A stretch of 11,904 nt of DNA from an uncultured Collinsella sp. GTDB taxonomy: Bacteria > Actinomycetota > Coriobacteriia > Coriobacteriales > Coriobacteriaceae. Below are positions 1 through 6,272 of the stretch, in pieces. Within the stretch, counting starts at the first letter, position 1. Every line of letters begins with the position of its first letter. The translations under genes and the position numbers were made by a program. The stretch lies in assembly GCA_900552395.1 (NCBI GenBank), contig URZJ01000037.1, positions 1 through 11,904 of the forward strand, read 5' to 3'. Under the pieces are notes generated by a model. The model was not told the origin of the DNA, searched no databases, and worked only from the letters and a program-made list of their open reading frames with translations.

Positions 1-122
1 GGGGTGCGAAATCGGGACATTCGGCGCGGTTTCGCGCGCCCGTTCTTGCGCCTGTGGGCCCCGGATGCTGAATATTCCGGAATTTGCACGGCGCCCCCAG
101 GGGTACCTGTGGGCGGAAAGCG

Positions 123-157
123 ACCGACCCACCGAAATATGCAATCGGCGGGTCGGT
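123..157 (-). terminator. Hairpin downstream of the M18 peptidase gene, possible terminator
   Basis: Arms 123-135 and 145-157 form a 13-bp stem with one mismatch (A131 against C149) and a 9-nt loop. It lies about 80 bases beyond the stop codon of the minus-strand peptidase gene. There is no real T run after it on either strand (TTTA on plus, CGCTTT on minus), so termination is inferred from position. A second stem, 92-101 with 106-115 (10 bp, one mismatch, loop GGTA), lies just beyond. Nothing else is recognisable in 1-236. Confidence 0.4.
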
Positions 158-236
158 TTATGCATATATCCGATTGCGGACGCGTCGGCAGCACCTCAGA
201 ACCTGAATCCCTAAACATGTCCCTTCTTGATAGGTT

Positions 237-1622
237 TTAGAGCTCCACGCTTTCGGCGCCGTTGATGGTTAGGTTGCGCTCGTAGAAGGCCGTGAGGGCG
301 CGGATGGCGTATACCACGTCGCGCACGCCACCGGTCTCGTAGCTAGAATGCATGGCCAGCTGAGGCAGGCCCACGTCCACGGCATGCATGCTCGCCTGCA
401 TATTGGACAGATTGCCGAGCGTGGAGCCGCCGGCCATGTCGCTCTTGTTGGCGAAGGCCTGCGTGGGCACGTCGGCGTCATCGCAGATGGCCTGGAACAC
501 CGCGCGGCTAAAGGCATCGGTGCAGTAGTGCTGGTTGGCGGCTTCCTTGATGACGATGCCGCCGTTGAGCACAACCTGGTTGCGGGCGTCGCACTTCTCG
601 GCGTGGTTGGGGTGCACGGCATGCGCGTTGTCGCAGCTCACGAGCATCGAAGCGGCAAGCGCACGGTGGTACGACTCATCGTCAAAGCCCAGCGATCCGT
701 TGATGCGGCGCAGCGCGTCGGCCAAGAACGTCGACATGGCGCCCTGCTTGGTCTCGGAGCCAACCTCCTCGTTATCGAAGCAGCAGAAGACCGAAACGTC
801 GTGCGCATTCTCGGCACCCAAAAATGCCTGCAGCGAGGTGTAGGTGCAGGCCAGGTCGTCGAGCTTGGGCGTCGAGATAAACTCGTCGGCCCAGCCCCAA
901 ATGCGCGCATCCTGACGATTGACCAGGAACAGATCGCGGCCCAGAATCTGCTCGGGCTCAACGTCCAGCTCTTCGGCGATCAGGGCATCGAAGTCACCCT
1001 GCTTAAGCTCGCCGGCGCTGATGAGCGGGCACAGGTCGACAGCTCGGTTGGGCGCAAAGCCCTCGTTAACGCCACGATTCATATGGATGGCAAGGCTCGG
1101 GATAATGGCAACTTCGCGCTCGGTAGCGAGCAAGCGGCTCTCGATACGGTCGCCCTCGCGCACCAGCACGCGGCCCGCAAGTGCCAGCGGGCGATCGAAC
1201 CAGGTGTAGTCGATCATGCCGCCGTAGGCCTCGGTGTTCAGGCGCAGCGTCTCGCCCGCGCCGTCGAGCTCGGGCACGGCCTTAACCTTAAACGTCGGCG
1301 AATCGCTGTGTGACGCCGTGAGTTGAAAATGATAGTCGCCGGCAACGCCGTCCTCGCCCCACGTCGCGGCCAGGTCCTCGCCCACCTTAAAGGCAACGAC
1401 GCTCGAGGTGTTGCGCTGCGTGTAATAACGCCCGCCCGGTTCGATATCCCACGCCGCATTCTCGGGCAGGTAGGTAAAGCCCGCCTCGTCGAGCTCGGCC
1501 ATAATGGTCGCCGCCGTATGGAACATGCTGGGGCATGCCTCGATAAAGTCGATAAGGTCGTTGGCGGCCTCGATATCGTCGGCCGTCACATGCACGCGCT
1601 CGGGCGTTTCCTGATCCGTCAT
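237..1622 (-). CDS. M18 family metallo-aminopeptidase
   Basis: This 461-residue cytosolic exopeptidase should remove N-terminal, typically acidic or neutral, residues from peptides using two metal ions (zinc in the family). All M18 metal and catalytic landmarks are present in order: HSDSP at 105-109 (metal His105), LDD at 254-256 (bridging Asp), NEEVGS at 284-289 (general-base and metal Glu), CDNAHAVHPN from 330 (metal Asp331), and MHSSYE at 424-429 (metal His425). The length matches the usual 430-470 residues. The reading frame is open to 1733, but the ATG at 1622 is preferred. It is preceded by a strong ribosome site (AAAGGGGAGAG on the minus strand), and the protein then begins MTDQETPERV, while the extra 37 residues show no conserved character. 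The gene is divergent from the amide hydrolase, with 161 bases between them. A TATGCT element (1662-1657 on minus) could be its -10, but no -35 is convincing. Nothing in the protein looks damaged. Family is certain; substrate preference is inferred. Confidence 0.95.
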   Translation of the reverse strand: MTDQETPERVHVTADDIEAANDLIDFIEACPSMFHTAATIMAELDEAGFTYLPENAAWDIEPGGRYYTQRNTSSVVAFKVGEDLAATWGEDGVAGDYHFQLTASHSDSPTFKVKAVPELDGAGETLRLNTEAYGGMIDYTWFDRPLALAGRVLVREGDRIESRLLATEREVAIIPSLAIHMNRGVNEGFAPNRAVDLCPLISAGELKQGDFDALIAEELDVEPEQILGRDLFLVNRQDARIWGWADEFISTPKLDDLACTYTSLQAFLGAENAHDVSVFCCFDNEEVGSETKQGAMSTFLADALRRINGSLGFDDESYHRALAASMLVSCDNAHAVHPNHAEKCDARNQVVLNGGIVIKEAANQHYCTDAFSRAVFQAICDDADVPTQAFANKSDMAGGSTLGNLSNMQASMHAVDVGLPQLAMHSSYETGGVRDVVYAIRALTAFYERNLTINGAESVEL

Positions 1623-1783
1623 GCTCTCCCCTTTCGCTGGGTTGATGGTCCCCTCCAGCATACCCCGCCACGCCAGTGCCGCACTCTTCATTCCGTGCTT
1701 AATTCCGCACCGCTCACCAAGTTGAGCCATCATGCCCGCGCTCCTTTTGCGACAATTGCGCCAACAGGACGAGAGGAGCCGTC

Positions 1784-2869
1784 ATGAAGCCACGTAACAT
1801 TGCCATCGCCTGCGGTGTCGCGGGAGCCGCCGTCGGCCTTGCCGCTGCCACCGGCATCGTTTACCGCAAGCAAATCAAGTCCGTCGCGTCGCTCAAACGC
1901 TTGACCGACTATGCGGATGGCTATGACCTGTACGCAATCGACATCGCCTACGGCTACGATCTTGATCGCATCATCGCCGCTGGCGTGTGCGACGATCAGG
2001 CCTACATCGATGCCGTGGTGGCGCAGGTGCTGCCCGGTGCGCCGGCACATGTCCAGGCGCCCCAGTTTGCCTGCAGCGCTTTTGCCGCCGTAGATGCCGA
2101 AGGCCGCGTGCGCACCGGTCGCAATTACGACTTTAAGGACGACACCTCGGTGCTGCTGGTGCGCAATCACCCACGCGGCGGCTATGCCTCCATCGGGTTT
2201 GCCGCCCTTAACAACCTGGGCGATAACACTCCGCTTGACTCCGTCGCCGGACGTGCCGCCGCACTCATGGGCCCGTTTACCCAGCTCGACGGTGTTAACA
2301 AATGCGGCGTGTCCATTGCCGTACTCACTCTGGATTCCAAGCCCTGTGACCAGGACACGCAACGCCCCGTCATCAACACTTCGCTCGCCATCCGTCTGGT
2401 GCTCGACCGCGCGGCCACCACGCAGGAGGCCGTCGACCTGCTTTCTGCCTACGACATGCACGCCATGGCCGGACGCGACTATCACTTCTTTATCAACGAC
2501 GCCGCCGGTGACGCGCGGGTGGTGGAGTGGGATCCGCGCGATCCCGACCGTGCATGCAAGGCGACGCCCGTACGCCAGGTCACGAACTTCTACGCCTGCT
2601 ATGGCGACGAAGTGCTGCCCAACCAAAAGAATGGCGAGCTGGGCCATGGCAAGGAGCGCGCCATCGCCATCGCCGATGTCCTCGACGCCCATACCGGCGC
2701 CCAAGACGAGGCAGTCGCTTGGAAGGCCCTACGCGCTGCGGCGCAAGAGCCCAATCCGGAAGACATCACCAGCAACACGCAGTGGTCGGTCGTCTTCGAC
2801 AACACCGAGCCCGCTGCCGCCATCACGCTGCGCCGCCACTGGGGCGACGTCGACGCCTTCGCGCTGTAA
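1784..2869 (+). CDS. Linear amide C-N hydrolase (Ntn, choloylglycine hydrolase/C45-like), membrane-anchored precursor
   Basis: This 361-residue protein belongs to the N-terminal nucleophile superfamily that includes bile salt hydrolases, penicillin V acylases and C45 acyltransferases. Residues 6-26 are a hydrophobic, alanine/glycine-rich segment, read as a signal anchor. Cys97 in FACSAF is the likely nucleophile. It is followed by GRNYDF at 112-117 (substrate-binding Arg113, Asp116), DGVNKCGVSIAVL from 169 (matching the DGxNxxGL motif), HFFINDAAGDARVVEWD from 234, and VTNFY from 266 (conserved Asn). In this superfamily autocleavage before the Cys exposes the catalytic amine, so removal of residues 1-96 would also free the enzyme from its anchor (inference). 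The start is set by a GAGAGGAG ribosome site before ATG 1784. Substrates could be conjugated bile acids, N-acyl amino acids or penicillin-like amides. The long pro-segment differs from classical bile salt hydrolases, which begin essentially Met-Cys, so calling it a bile salt hydrolase is not justified. Confidence 0.85.
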   Translation: MKPRNIAIACGVAGAAVGLAAATGIVYRKQIKSVASLKRLTDYADGYDLYAIDIAYGYDLDRIIAAGVCDDQAYIDAVVAQVLPGAPAHVQAPQFACSAFAAVDAEGRVRTGRNYDFKDDTSVLLVRNHPRGGYASIGFAALNNLGDNTPLDSVAGRAAALMGPFTQLDGVNKCGVSIAVLTLDSKPCDQDTQRPVINTSLAIRLVLDRAATTQEAVDLLSAYDMHAMAGRDYHFFINDAAGDARVVEWDPRDPDRACKATPVRQVTNFYACYGDEVLPNQKNGELGHGKERAIAIADVLDAHTGAQDEAVAWKALRAAAQEPNPEDITSNTQWSVVFDNTEPAAAITLRRHWGDVDAFAL

Positions 2870-2938
2870 GGAGCTGGCACCGTCGTCCTTACGCTCGCCT
2901 GACGTTGCTTACATTTCTATACGCTTGAGCTAACACGT

Positions 2939-2971
2939 TTTACCCCCGCATCAACAGTGTGCGGGGGTAAA
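2939..2971. repeat. Perfect 12-bp inverted repeat between the amidase and phosphofructokinase genes
   Basis: TTTACCCCCGCA (2939-2950) and its exact complement TGCGGGGGTAAA (2960-2971) are separated by a 9-nt loop. It could be the terminator of the amide hydrolase gene, 70 bases downstream of its stop, but there is no T tract after the stem on either strand. It ends 10 bases before the TGtTATAAC element and covers the place where a -35 hexamer would lie, so it could instead be an operator for the phosphofructokinase gene. Confidence 0.6.
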
Positions 2972-2981
2972 CTTATGCGCA

Positions 2982-2990
2982 TGTTATAAC
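2982..2990 (+). promoter_or_regulatory. Extended -10 promoter element for the phosphofructokinase gene
   Basis: TGtTATAAC matches an extended -10 (TGnTATAAT) at 8 of the 9 positions counting the free base. No TTGACA-like -35 exists at normal spacing; that position is occupied by the right arm of the 2939-2971 inverted repeat. The predicted start near 2997 leaves a leader of only about 13 bases that begins with the GGAAGGA ribosome site. Confidence 0.45.
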
Positions 2991-3009
2991 TTGCCCGGAA
3001 GGATTCATC

Positions 3010-4089
3010 ATGCTCAGGATCGGTCTTCTTACCAGTGGCGGCGACTGCCAGGCGCTCAACGCCACCATGCGCGGCATTGTCAAAACGCTTATGACCAATA
3101 GCAAAGAGCCTATCGAAATCTATGGTTTTGAGGATGGCTACCAGGGCCTTATCTACAGCAGGTTCCGCGTCATGACGCCCGCCGATTTTAGCGGCATCCT
3201 CACCCGCGGCGGCACCATCCTGGGCACGAGCCGCACGCCGTTCAAGCGCCTGGACATTCCCGAGGCCGACGGCGTCGAGAAGGTGCCCGCAATGGTCCAC
3301 ACCTATCATAAACTGCAGCTCGACTGCCTGTTTATGCTGGGCGGCAACGGATCCACCAAGACCGCCAACCGCCTGCGCGAAGAAGGCCTCAACGTTATCG
3401 CCCTGCCCAAGACCATCGATAACGACACCTGGGGCACCGAGTTGACGTTTGGCTTTACGAGCGCCATCGACGTCGCCACCAAGTGCATCGACGACATCCA
3501 CACCACTGCCTCGAGTCACGGCCGCGTGTTTGTCATCGAGATCATGGGCCACAAGGTCGGTTGGATTCCGCTGTATGCCGGCGTCGCGGGCGGCGCGGAC
3601 GTCATCTTGATTCCCGAGATCCCCTACGACATGGACAACGTCATCAAGACCATCGAGCATCGCATGGAGACCGGCAGCCGCTTTACCATCGTAGCCGTCG
3701 CCGAGGGCGCTATCTCCAAGGAGGACGCAGCGCTGCCCAAGAAGGAGTACAAGAAAAAGCTCGCCGAGCGCACGAGTCCGTCGATCGTCTACGACATCGC
3801 CAAGGAGATCGAGGCCAAGACTGGTCGCGAGACCCGCGTCGCCATCCCCGGCCACACGCAGCGCGGCGGCCAACCCGACGCCCAGGACCGCATCTTTGCG
3901 ACCCAGTGCGGCGTCGAGGCGGCACTGGGGTGCCTACGCGGCGAGTTTGGCTACATGATTGCCCTGCGTGACGGCAAGATGTGCCACATGCCGCTCGAGG
4001 AGGTCGCCGGCAAGCTCAAGTTTGTCGACCCCCAGAGCGACCTGGTGCGCGAGGCCAAGGCGCTGGGCATCAGCTTCGGCGACGAATAG
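3010..4089 (+). CDS. 6-phosphofructokinase (PfkA/Pfp superfamily; phosphoryl donor uncertain)
   Basis: This 359-residue glycolytic enzyme phosphorylates fructose 6-phosphate to fructose 1,6-bisphosphate. Landmarks in order are TSGGDCQALNA at 8-18 (donor-binding loop), GGTILGTSRTPF from 67, GGNGST at 111-116, PKTIDND at 133-139 with catalytic Asp137, EIMGHKVGW at 177-185, IPEIPYD from 201, and PGHTQRGGQPDAQDR at 280-294. The length is typical of bacterial short forms (320-370). The donor cannot be fixed by eye. The glycine after GGN corresponds to E. coli Gly104 and suggests ATP, whereas Lys134 in PKTIDND is the residue usual in pyrophosphate-type and actinobacterial enzymes. Two changes from the E. 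coli enzyme are clear: Asn113 replaces the Mg-binding Asp of GGDGS, and His181 replaces the Arg of the MGR motif. Both recur in a clade of clostridial and spirochaete homologues as I remember it. ATG 3010 follows the ribosome site GGAAGGA. The stop codon lies inside the 4081-4265 palindrome. Confidence 0.95.
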   Translation: MLRIGLLTSGGDCQALNATMRGIVKTLMTNSKEPIEIYGFEDGYQGLIYSRFRVMTPADFSGILTRGGTILGTSRTPFKRLDIPEADGVEKVPAMVHTYHKLQLDCLFMLGGNGSTKTANRLREEGLNVIALPKTIDNDTWGTELTFGFTSAIDVATKCIDDIHTTASSHGRVFVIEIMGHKVGWIPLYAGVAGGADVILIPEIPYDMDNVIKTIEHRMETGSRFTIVAVAEGAISKEDAALPKKEYKKKLAERTSPSIVYDIAKEIEAKTGRETRVAIPGHTQRGGQPDAQDRIFATQCGVEAALGCLRGEFGYMIALRDGKMCHMPLEEVAGKLKFVDPQSDLVREAKALGISFGDE

Positions 4090-4265
4090 CCTCGGCCGAA
4101 ACTGCTCTCATCGGAGACCCCAGGGCTTACATCCCAAATCGTCCTCGGACATGTCAGGACCCCGCCGTGCGCTTCGCGCGGCGGGGTCCTTCCGTCCTGC
4201 GGAAAGATTTGGGATGTAAGCCCTGAGGCCTCCTGCGGTAACTAGGGAGGCCGAGGCTATTCGTC
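4081..4265. repeat. 185-bp nested palindrome with symmetric spacers, starting in the phosphofructokinase stop region
   Basis: Three nested pairs of arms share one centre. The outer 17-bp arms are perfect: GACGAATAGCCTCGGCC at 4081-4097 and its complement at 4249-4265. The middle 20-bp arms are perfect: CAGGGCTTACATCCCAAATC at 4121-4140 and its complement at 4206-4225. The inner 12-bp arms (AGGACCCCGCCG, 4156-4167 and 4179-4190) cap a short GC-rich hairpin. The spacers between arms have equal lengths on both sides (23/23 and 15/15) but are mostly not complementary. As RNA this gives one long rod with symmetric internal loops. It contains the last codons of the phosphofructokinase gene and should sit at the 3' end of its transcript. 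It could be a terminator or stabiliser, or a foldback (MITE-like) repeat. There is no T run after it. Confidence 0.85.
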
Positions 4266-4365
4266 TTCTTGCTGCGGGTGCGTGGGCTGAGATTTTGGGA
4301 TGTTGCAGGCTCTTAGCTGAGAGTAGCACTGACATTTGTCCTGAAATGGCTGGTCGTTAGGGGTT

Positions 4366-4431
4366 GCTACCGGTAGTTGCGGTAGGGTTGGGGCAGATTC
4401 TAACTAGAAATGGTGGTCGCTACCGGTTGTT
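4366..4431 (+). promoter_or_regulatory. Direct repeat boxes upstream of the XRE regulator gene
   Basis: GCTACCGGTAGTT (4366-4378) recurs as GCTACCGGTTGTT (4419-4431), 53 bases apart, about five helical turns. The first copy holds a perfect 10-bp palindrome, CTACCGGTAG (4367-4376). Each copy is preceded by related text (GAAATGGCTGGTCG before the first, GAAATGGTGGTCG before the second), so a segment of some 30-40 bases seems duplicated. The spacing and the place ahead of a regulator gene suggest an operator pair, perhaps for autoregulation. This is inferred; no clear -35/-10 pair was found. Confidence 0.4.
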
Positions 4432-4482
4432 CTCGGCATACTCGGCTCATTCGATTACGGTCACCACATGAAAGGAACTGTC

Positions 4483-5398
4483 ATGGATCTTGCGATGGCA
4501 CAGCGGCTCGTCGATCGCCGCAAGGCTGCTGGGCTTTCTCAGGAGGCGCTTGCCGCCCAGCTGGGTGTGAGTCGTCAGGCTGTCAGTAAATGGCAGCGAA
4601 TCCTCACCCGATACCGATAACCTCATTGCGCTCGCCGCGCTGTATGACGTGTCGTTGGACGAGCTGTTATATGGGGAGGCGGCCAACGATGCCGACGACC
4701 TGGAGGACGGTAGCGCCGACACCGAGACGGCGGATGTGGCTGACGAGGCCGAGGATTCTGCCGAGCACGCCGATTGCGGCGACAAACCACTTGTCGATAT
4801 TTCCCTCGCGCGCGGTATCCACGTCATTGATCCCAATAAAGGCGAGGAAGTCCATGTTGGTTGGAGCGGCATCCATGTGACCAACGAGCGCAAGGGCGAA
4901 GAGGTGCATGTGGGGCCGGACGGCGTGCATATCGATACGCTTGAGGACGATGGACATAGCGTACGCACCAATGACGACGGCACCGTCACCATCGACGGTG
5001 AGACGTTTTCCAGCTGGAAGGAAGCACACGACAAGCTCGACCATCATGGCAAACATTTCCACACCAAGGTCGGTCGTGCGTGGAACAAGTTTCCCTTCCC
5101 CGCACTTGTCGCTCTCGCCTATCTGGTGCTCGGCATTGTCTACGGCACATGGGCTACGGGACTCTTCCTCGTCTTTTTGGTTCCCGTCTACTACGCGATT
5201 GGTGACTTCATCGATCGGCGCCACCTGTCTAAGCTGATCGAGGCCATCTACCCGGCAGCCGCCATCGCTTGGTTCCTCTACATGTGGCTCTGTTTGGGAC
5301 AGCCCCATCCTGCATGGATCATCCTCATCACGATTCCCGTCATAAAGGCGCTCATGCGCTGGTGCCGCAAACAATGGAAGCACCGCAAACAGGCCTAA
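4483..5398 (+). pseudogene. Frameshifted XRE-family (HTH_3) regulator with 18-residue repeats and four membrane helices
   Basis: Translation begins at ATG 4483 after AAAGGAA. Residues 1-37 form a Cro/C1 helix-turn-helix with the typical QEALAAQLGVSRQAVSKW core. Immediately after the Trp codon (4591-4593) the frame is lost: that frame runs QRILTRYR and stops at 4618-4620. The expected continuation, ESSPDTDNLIALAALYDVSLDELL, is found one frame over from 4598. A net loss of 5 bases (2 modulo 3) where relatives carry a Glu-Arg-Gly-like tripeptide explains this. Downstream come an acidic linker, two 18-residue repeats (4814-4867 and 4868-4921, GIHV...KGEEVHVG), a degenerate third copy, and two hydrophobic hairpins giving about four membrane helices (5091-5215 and 5254-5365). 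The intact protein would have been a membrane-tethered DNA-binding regulator of about 305 residues. The second part can be read alone from GTG 4649, but without a clear ribosome site. Sequencing error or programmed frameshifting are the alternatives. Its partner genes are unknown. Confidence 0.8.
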
Positions 5399-5441
5399 CA
5401 CGCTCCGACCCACCAGCACCCAACCGCCCCCGCCCTTCTCC

Positions 5442-5512
5442 TAAGTTGCGGTGAGATAGGGACTGTTTTGAAGCTCCAAAGCGCCAAACAGTCCGTATAT
5501 CACCGCAACTTA
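5442..5512. repeat. 27-bp imperfect inverted repeat
   Basis: Arms 5442-5468 and 5486-5512 match at 25 of 27 positions (each begins TAAGTTGCGGTGA) around a 17-nt loop. It stands 43 bases downstream of the regulator pseudogene. It may act as a terminator, though no T run follows, or be a dispersed palindromic repeat. The gene-free stretch 5399-5841 contains this repeat, the 5574-5713 repeat, and nothing else I can recognise. Confidence 0.75.
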
Positions 5513-5573
5513 CAAACAACTGGGTCAGTTCCGGCACGGAGATTAGCATTGAGCTGACCGCGCGCCAAGAAAA

Positions 5574-5713
5574 GGGCCTATTTACTACGTTTAACTCGAG
5601 AGGGCCGACCATACCCGCCTTTTCCGAAAACTGGCAAGCCATCTACCTGCGGTTTTAATTTCATAATCTTTGTCACGGTCGAGGGTGTGGTAGCAAACGT
5701 AGTAGATAGGCCC
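5574..5713. repeat. 19-bp inverted repeat enclosing a 102-bp segment
   Basis: GGGCCTATTTACTACGTTT (5574-5592) pairs with 5695-5713 at 18 of 19 positions. Pairing continues outward after one mismatch through four more A/T pairs. The enclosed 102 bases show no gene signal. The structure resembles a foldback or MITE-like element, or a long-range RNA stem. A minus-strand frame of 87 codons runs through it but has no coding character. Confidence 0.7.
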
Positions 5714-5841
5714 ATTTTGTGGCATACGACCCATACAAGCCCAATCTCGAAGGCTAAAGAGAGCCTCTCATCCACGCCTGTGAGCGAAAACCAAATAGAA
5801 TGAAAGGCAAATGGAAAGCCCGTTTGACGAGCGGAGGACAT

Positions 5842-6162
5842 ATGCGCGACGTAGCCGAAAGCGACTGGAAGCTATTTAAGAAAATGCTTCCTCAATGGCA
5901 AGAACGTTATATGGAAAAGCTCATCGCCCAGTACGTTGAGATGCTGAACGGCGACAGCGAAGCGTCCAGTAGATTTTGGACACTAGAAGAGCGCCTCAAT
6001 AGAGACAAGCTGTCCTCAGGCGTAATTGCAAACGACATTCGCCGCAGCACAATGCACCGCGAGATAGCCAATTTGCTTATCGACAGCGTGATCACCCTTG
6101 ACGACCTTGACGGTTTTACCGAGGACATTAAGAGCTATGCGCAACACTGGATTGGCCAGTAA
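5842..6162 (+). CDS. Small helical protein of unknown function
   Basis: This gene encodes 106 residues and is probably cytosolic; there is no signal peptide or membrane segment. ATG 5842 is chosen over 5800 because GCGGAGGACAT places GGAGG four bases before it, and the protein then starts MRDVAESDWKLFKKMLPQWQERYMEKL. Residues 6-45 look like one charged amphipathic helix rich in Trp, Tyr and Glu. RFWTLEERLNRDK (about 46-58) and LIDSVITLDDLDGFTEDIK (about 78-96) are further helical blocks. I recall similar short proteins in Firmicutes and gut anaerobes, some loosely labelled multidrug transporter, which nothing in this soluble sequence supports. G+C is about 50% by hand count, against about 60% in the phosphofructokinase gene. 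With the repeats around it, this suggests later acquisition. No conserved partner gene is evident; the neighbouring ABC operon is on the opposite strand and converges on it. Confidence 0.8.
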   Translation: MRDVAESDWKLFKKMLPQWQERYMEKLIAQYVEMLNGDSEASSRFWTLEERLNRDKLSSGVIANDIRRSTMHREIANLLIDSVITLDDLDGFTEDIKSYAQHWIGQ

Positions 6163-6195
6163 GAGCACTGAACGACAGACATCCCCAGCAAAACG

Positions 6196-6230
6196 GGGCG
6201 AACGCCGGGCCACCTAATGGTTGTTCGCCC
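6196..6230 (-). terminator. Hairpin between convergent genes, possible second terminator
   Basis: GGGCGAAC (6196-6203) and GTTCGCCC (6223-6230) form an 8-bp stem around a 19-nt loop. Read on the minus strand the stem is followed by CCGTTTTGC, a short T run, so it would serve transcripts of the ABC operon that pass the first hairpin. It also lies 34 bases after the stop codon of the small plus-strand gene and could be bidirectional. Confidence 0.4.
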
Positions 6231-6232
6231 AG

Positions 6233-6272
6233 ATAAAACCTGCCAAAATAAACCTGTCCCTTTTTGGCAGGT
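6233..6272 (-). repeat. REP-like 40-bp element, left copy; also the probable terminator of the ABC operon
   Basis: Positions 6233-6267 are identical to the reverse complement of 9799-9833. After one mismatch at 6268, the identity continues through 6272. The element is itself a hairpin: ACCTGCCAAAA (6238-6248) pairs with TTTTGGCAGGT (6262-6272) over 11 bp, with a 13-nt loop. On the minus strand the stem is followed by TTTATC, which fits an intrinsic terminator. The last base falls in the permease stop codon (6274-6272). The core AAAAAGGGACAGGTTTATTTT resembles REP sequences linked to RAYT transposases in other bacteria; this comparison is from memory. Confidence 0.8.

Noticed and set aside
4..240. 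Plus-strand 78-codon frame at the left edge
   Set aside because: It crosses the hairpins at 92-157, has no ribosome site and shows low-complexity, Arg/Pro-rich translation.
348..1313. Long plus-strand open frame of 321 codons
   Set aside because: It lies wholly antisense to the M18 peptidase, has no ribosome site, and its residues (many His, Val, Gly, Ala) are typical of a G+C-rich shadow frame.
1657..1662. TATGCT as a -10 promoter element of the M18 gene
   Set aside because: Position is suitable but no -35 hexamer at 16-18 bases could be matched, so it is not listed as a feature.
1730..2704. Minus-strand open frame of 324 codons
   Set aside because: It is antisense to the amide hydrolase, whose family motifs are intact on the plus strand.
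2917..3873. Minus-strand open frame of 318 codons
   Set aside because: It is antisense to the phosphofructokinase gene, with no family-like motif.
4108..4335. Small frames on both strands through the palindrome
   Set aside because: They mirror each other because of the inverted arms (both read AYIPN), so they reflect the repeat and not protein selection.
4667..5419. Minus-strand 250-codon frame
   Set aside because: It is antisense to the membrane part of the broken regulator, whose hydrophobic helices and 18-residue repeats are on the plus strand.
5578..5841. Minus-strand 87-codon frame
   Set aside because: It runs through both arms of the 5574-5713 repeat and has no recognisable fold. It may recur with the repeat elsewhere, which only a genome search can show.
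5399..6230. Complete insertion sequence or toxin-antitoxin pair
   Set aside because: No transposase motif is present, the inverted repeats do not pair with each other as element ends, and only one gene is convincing.
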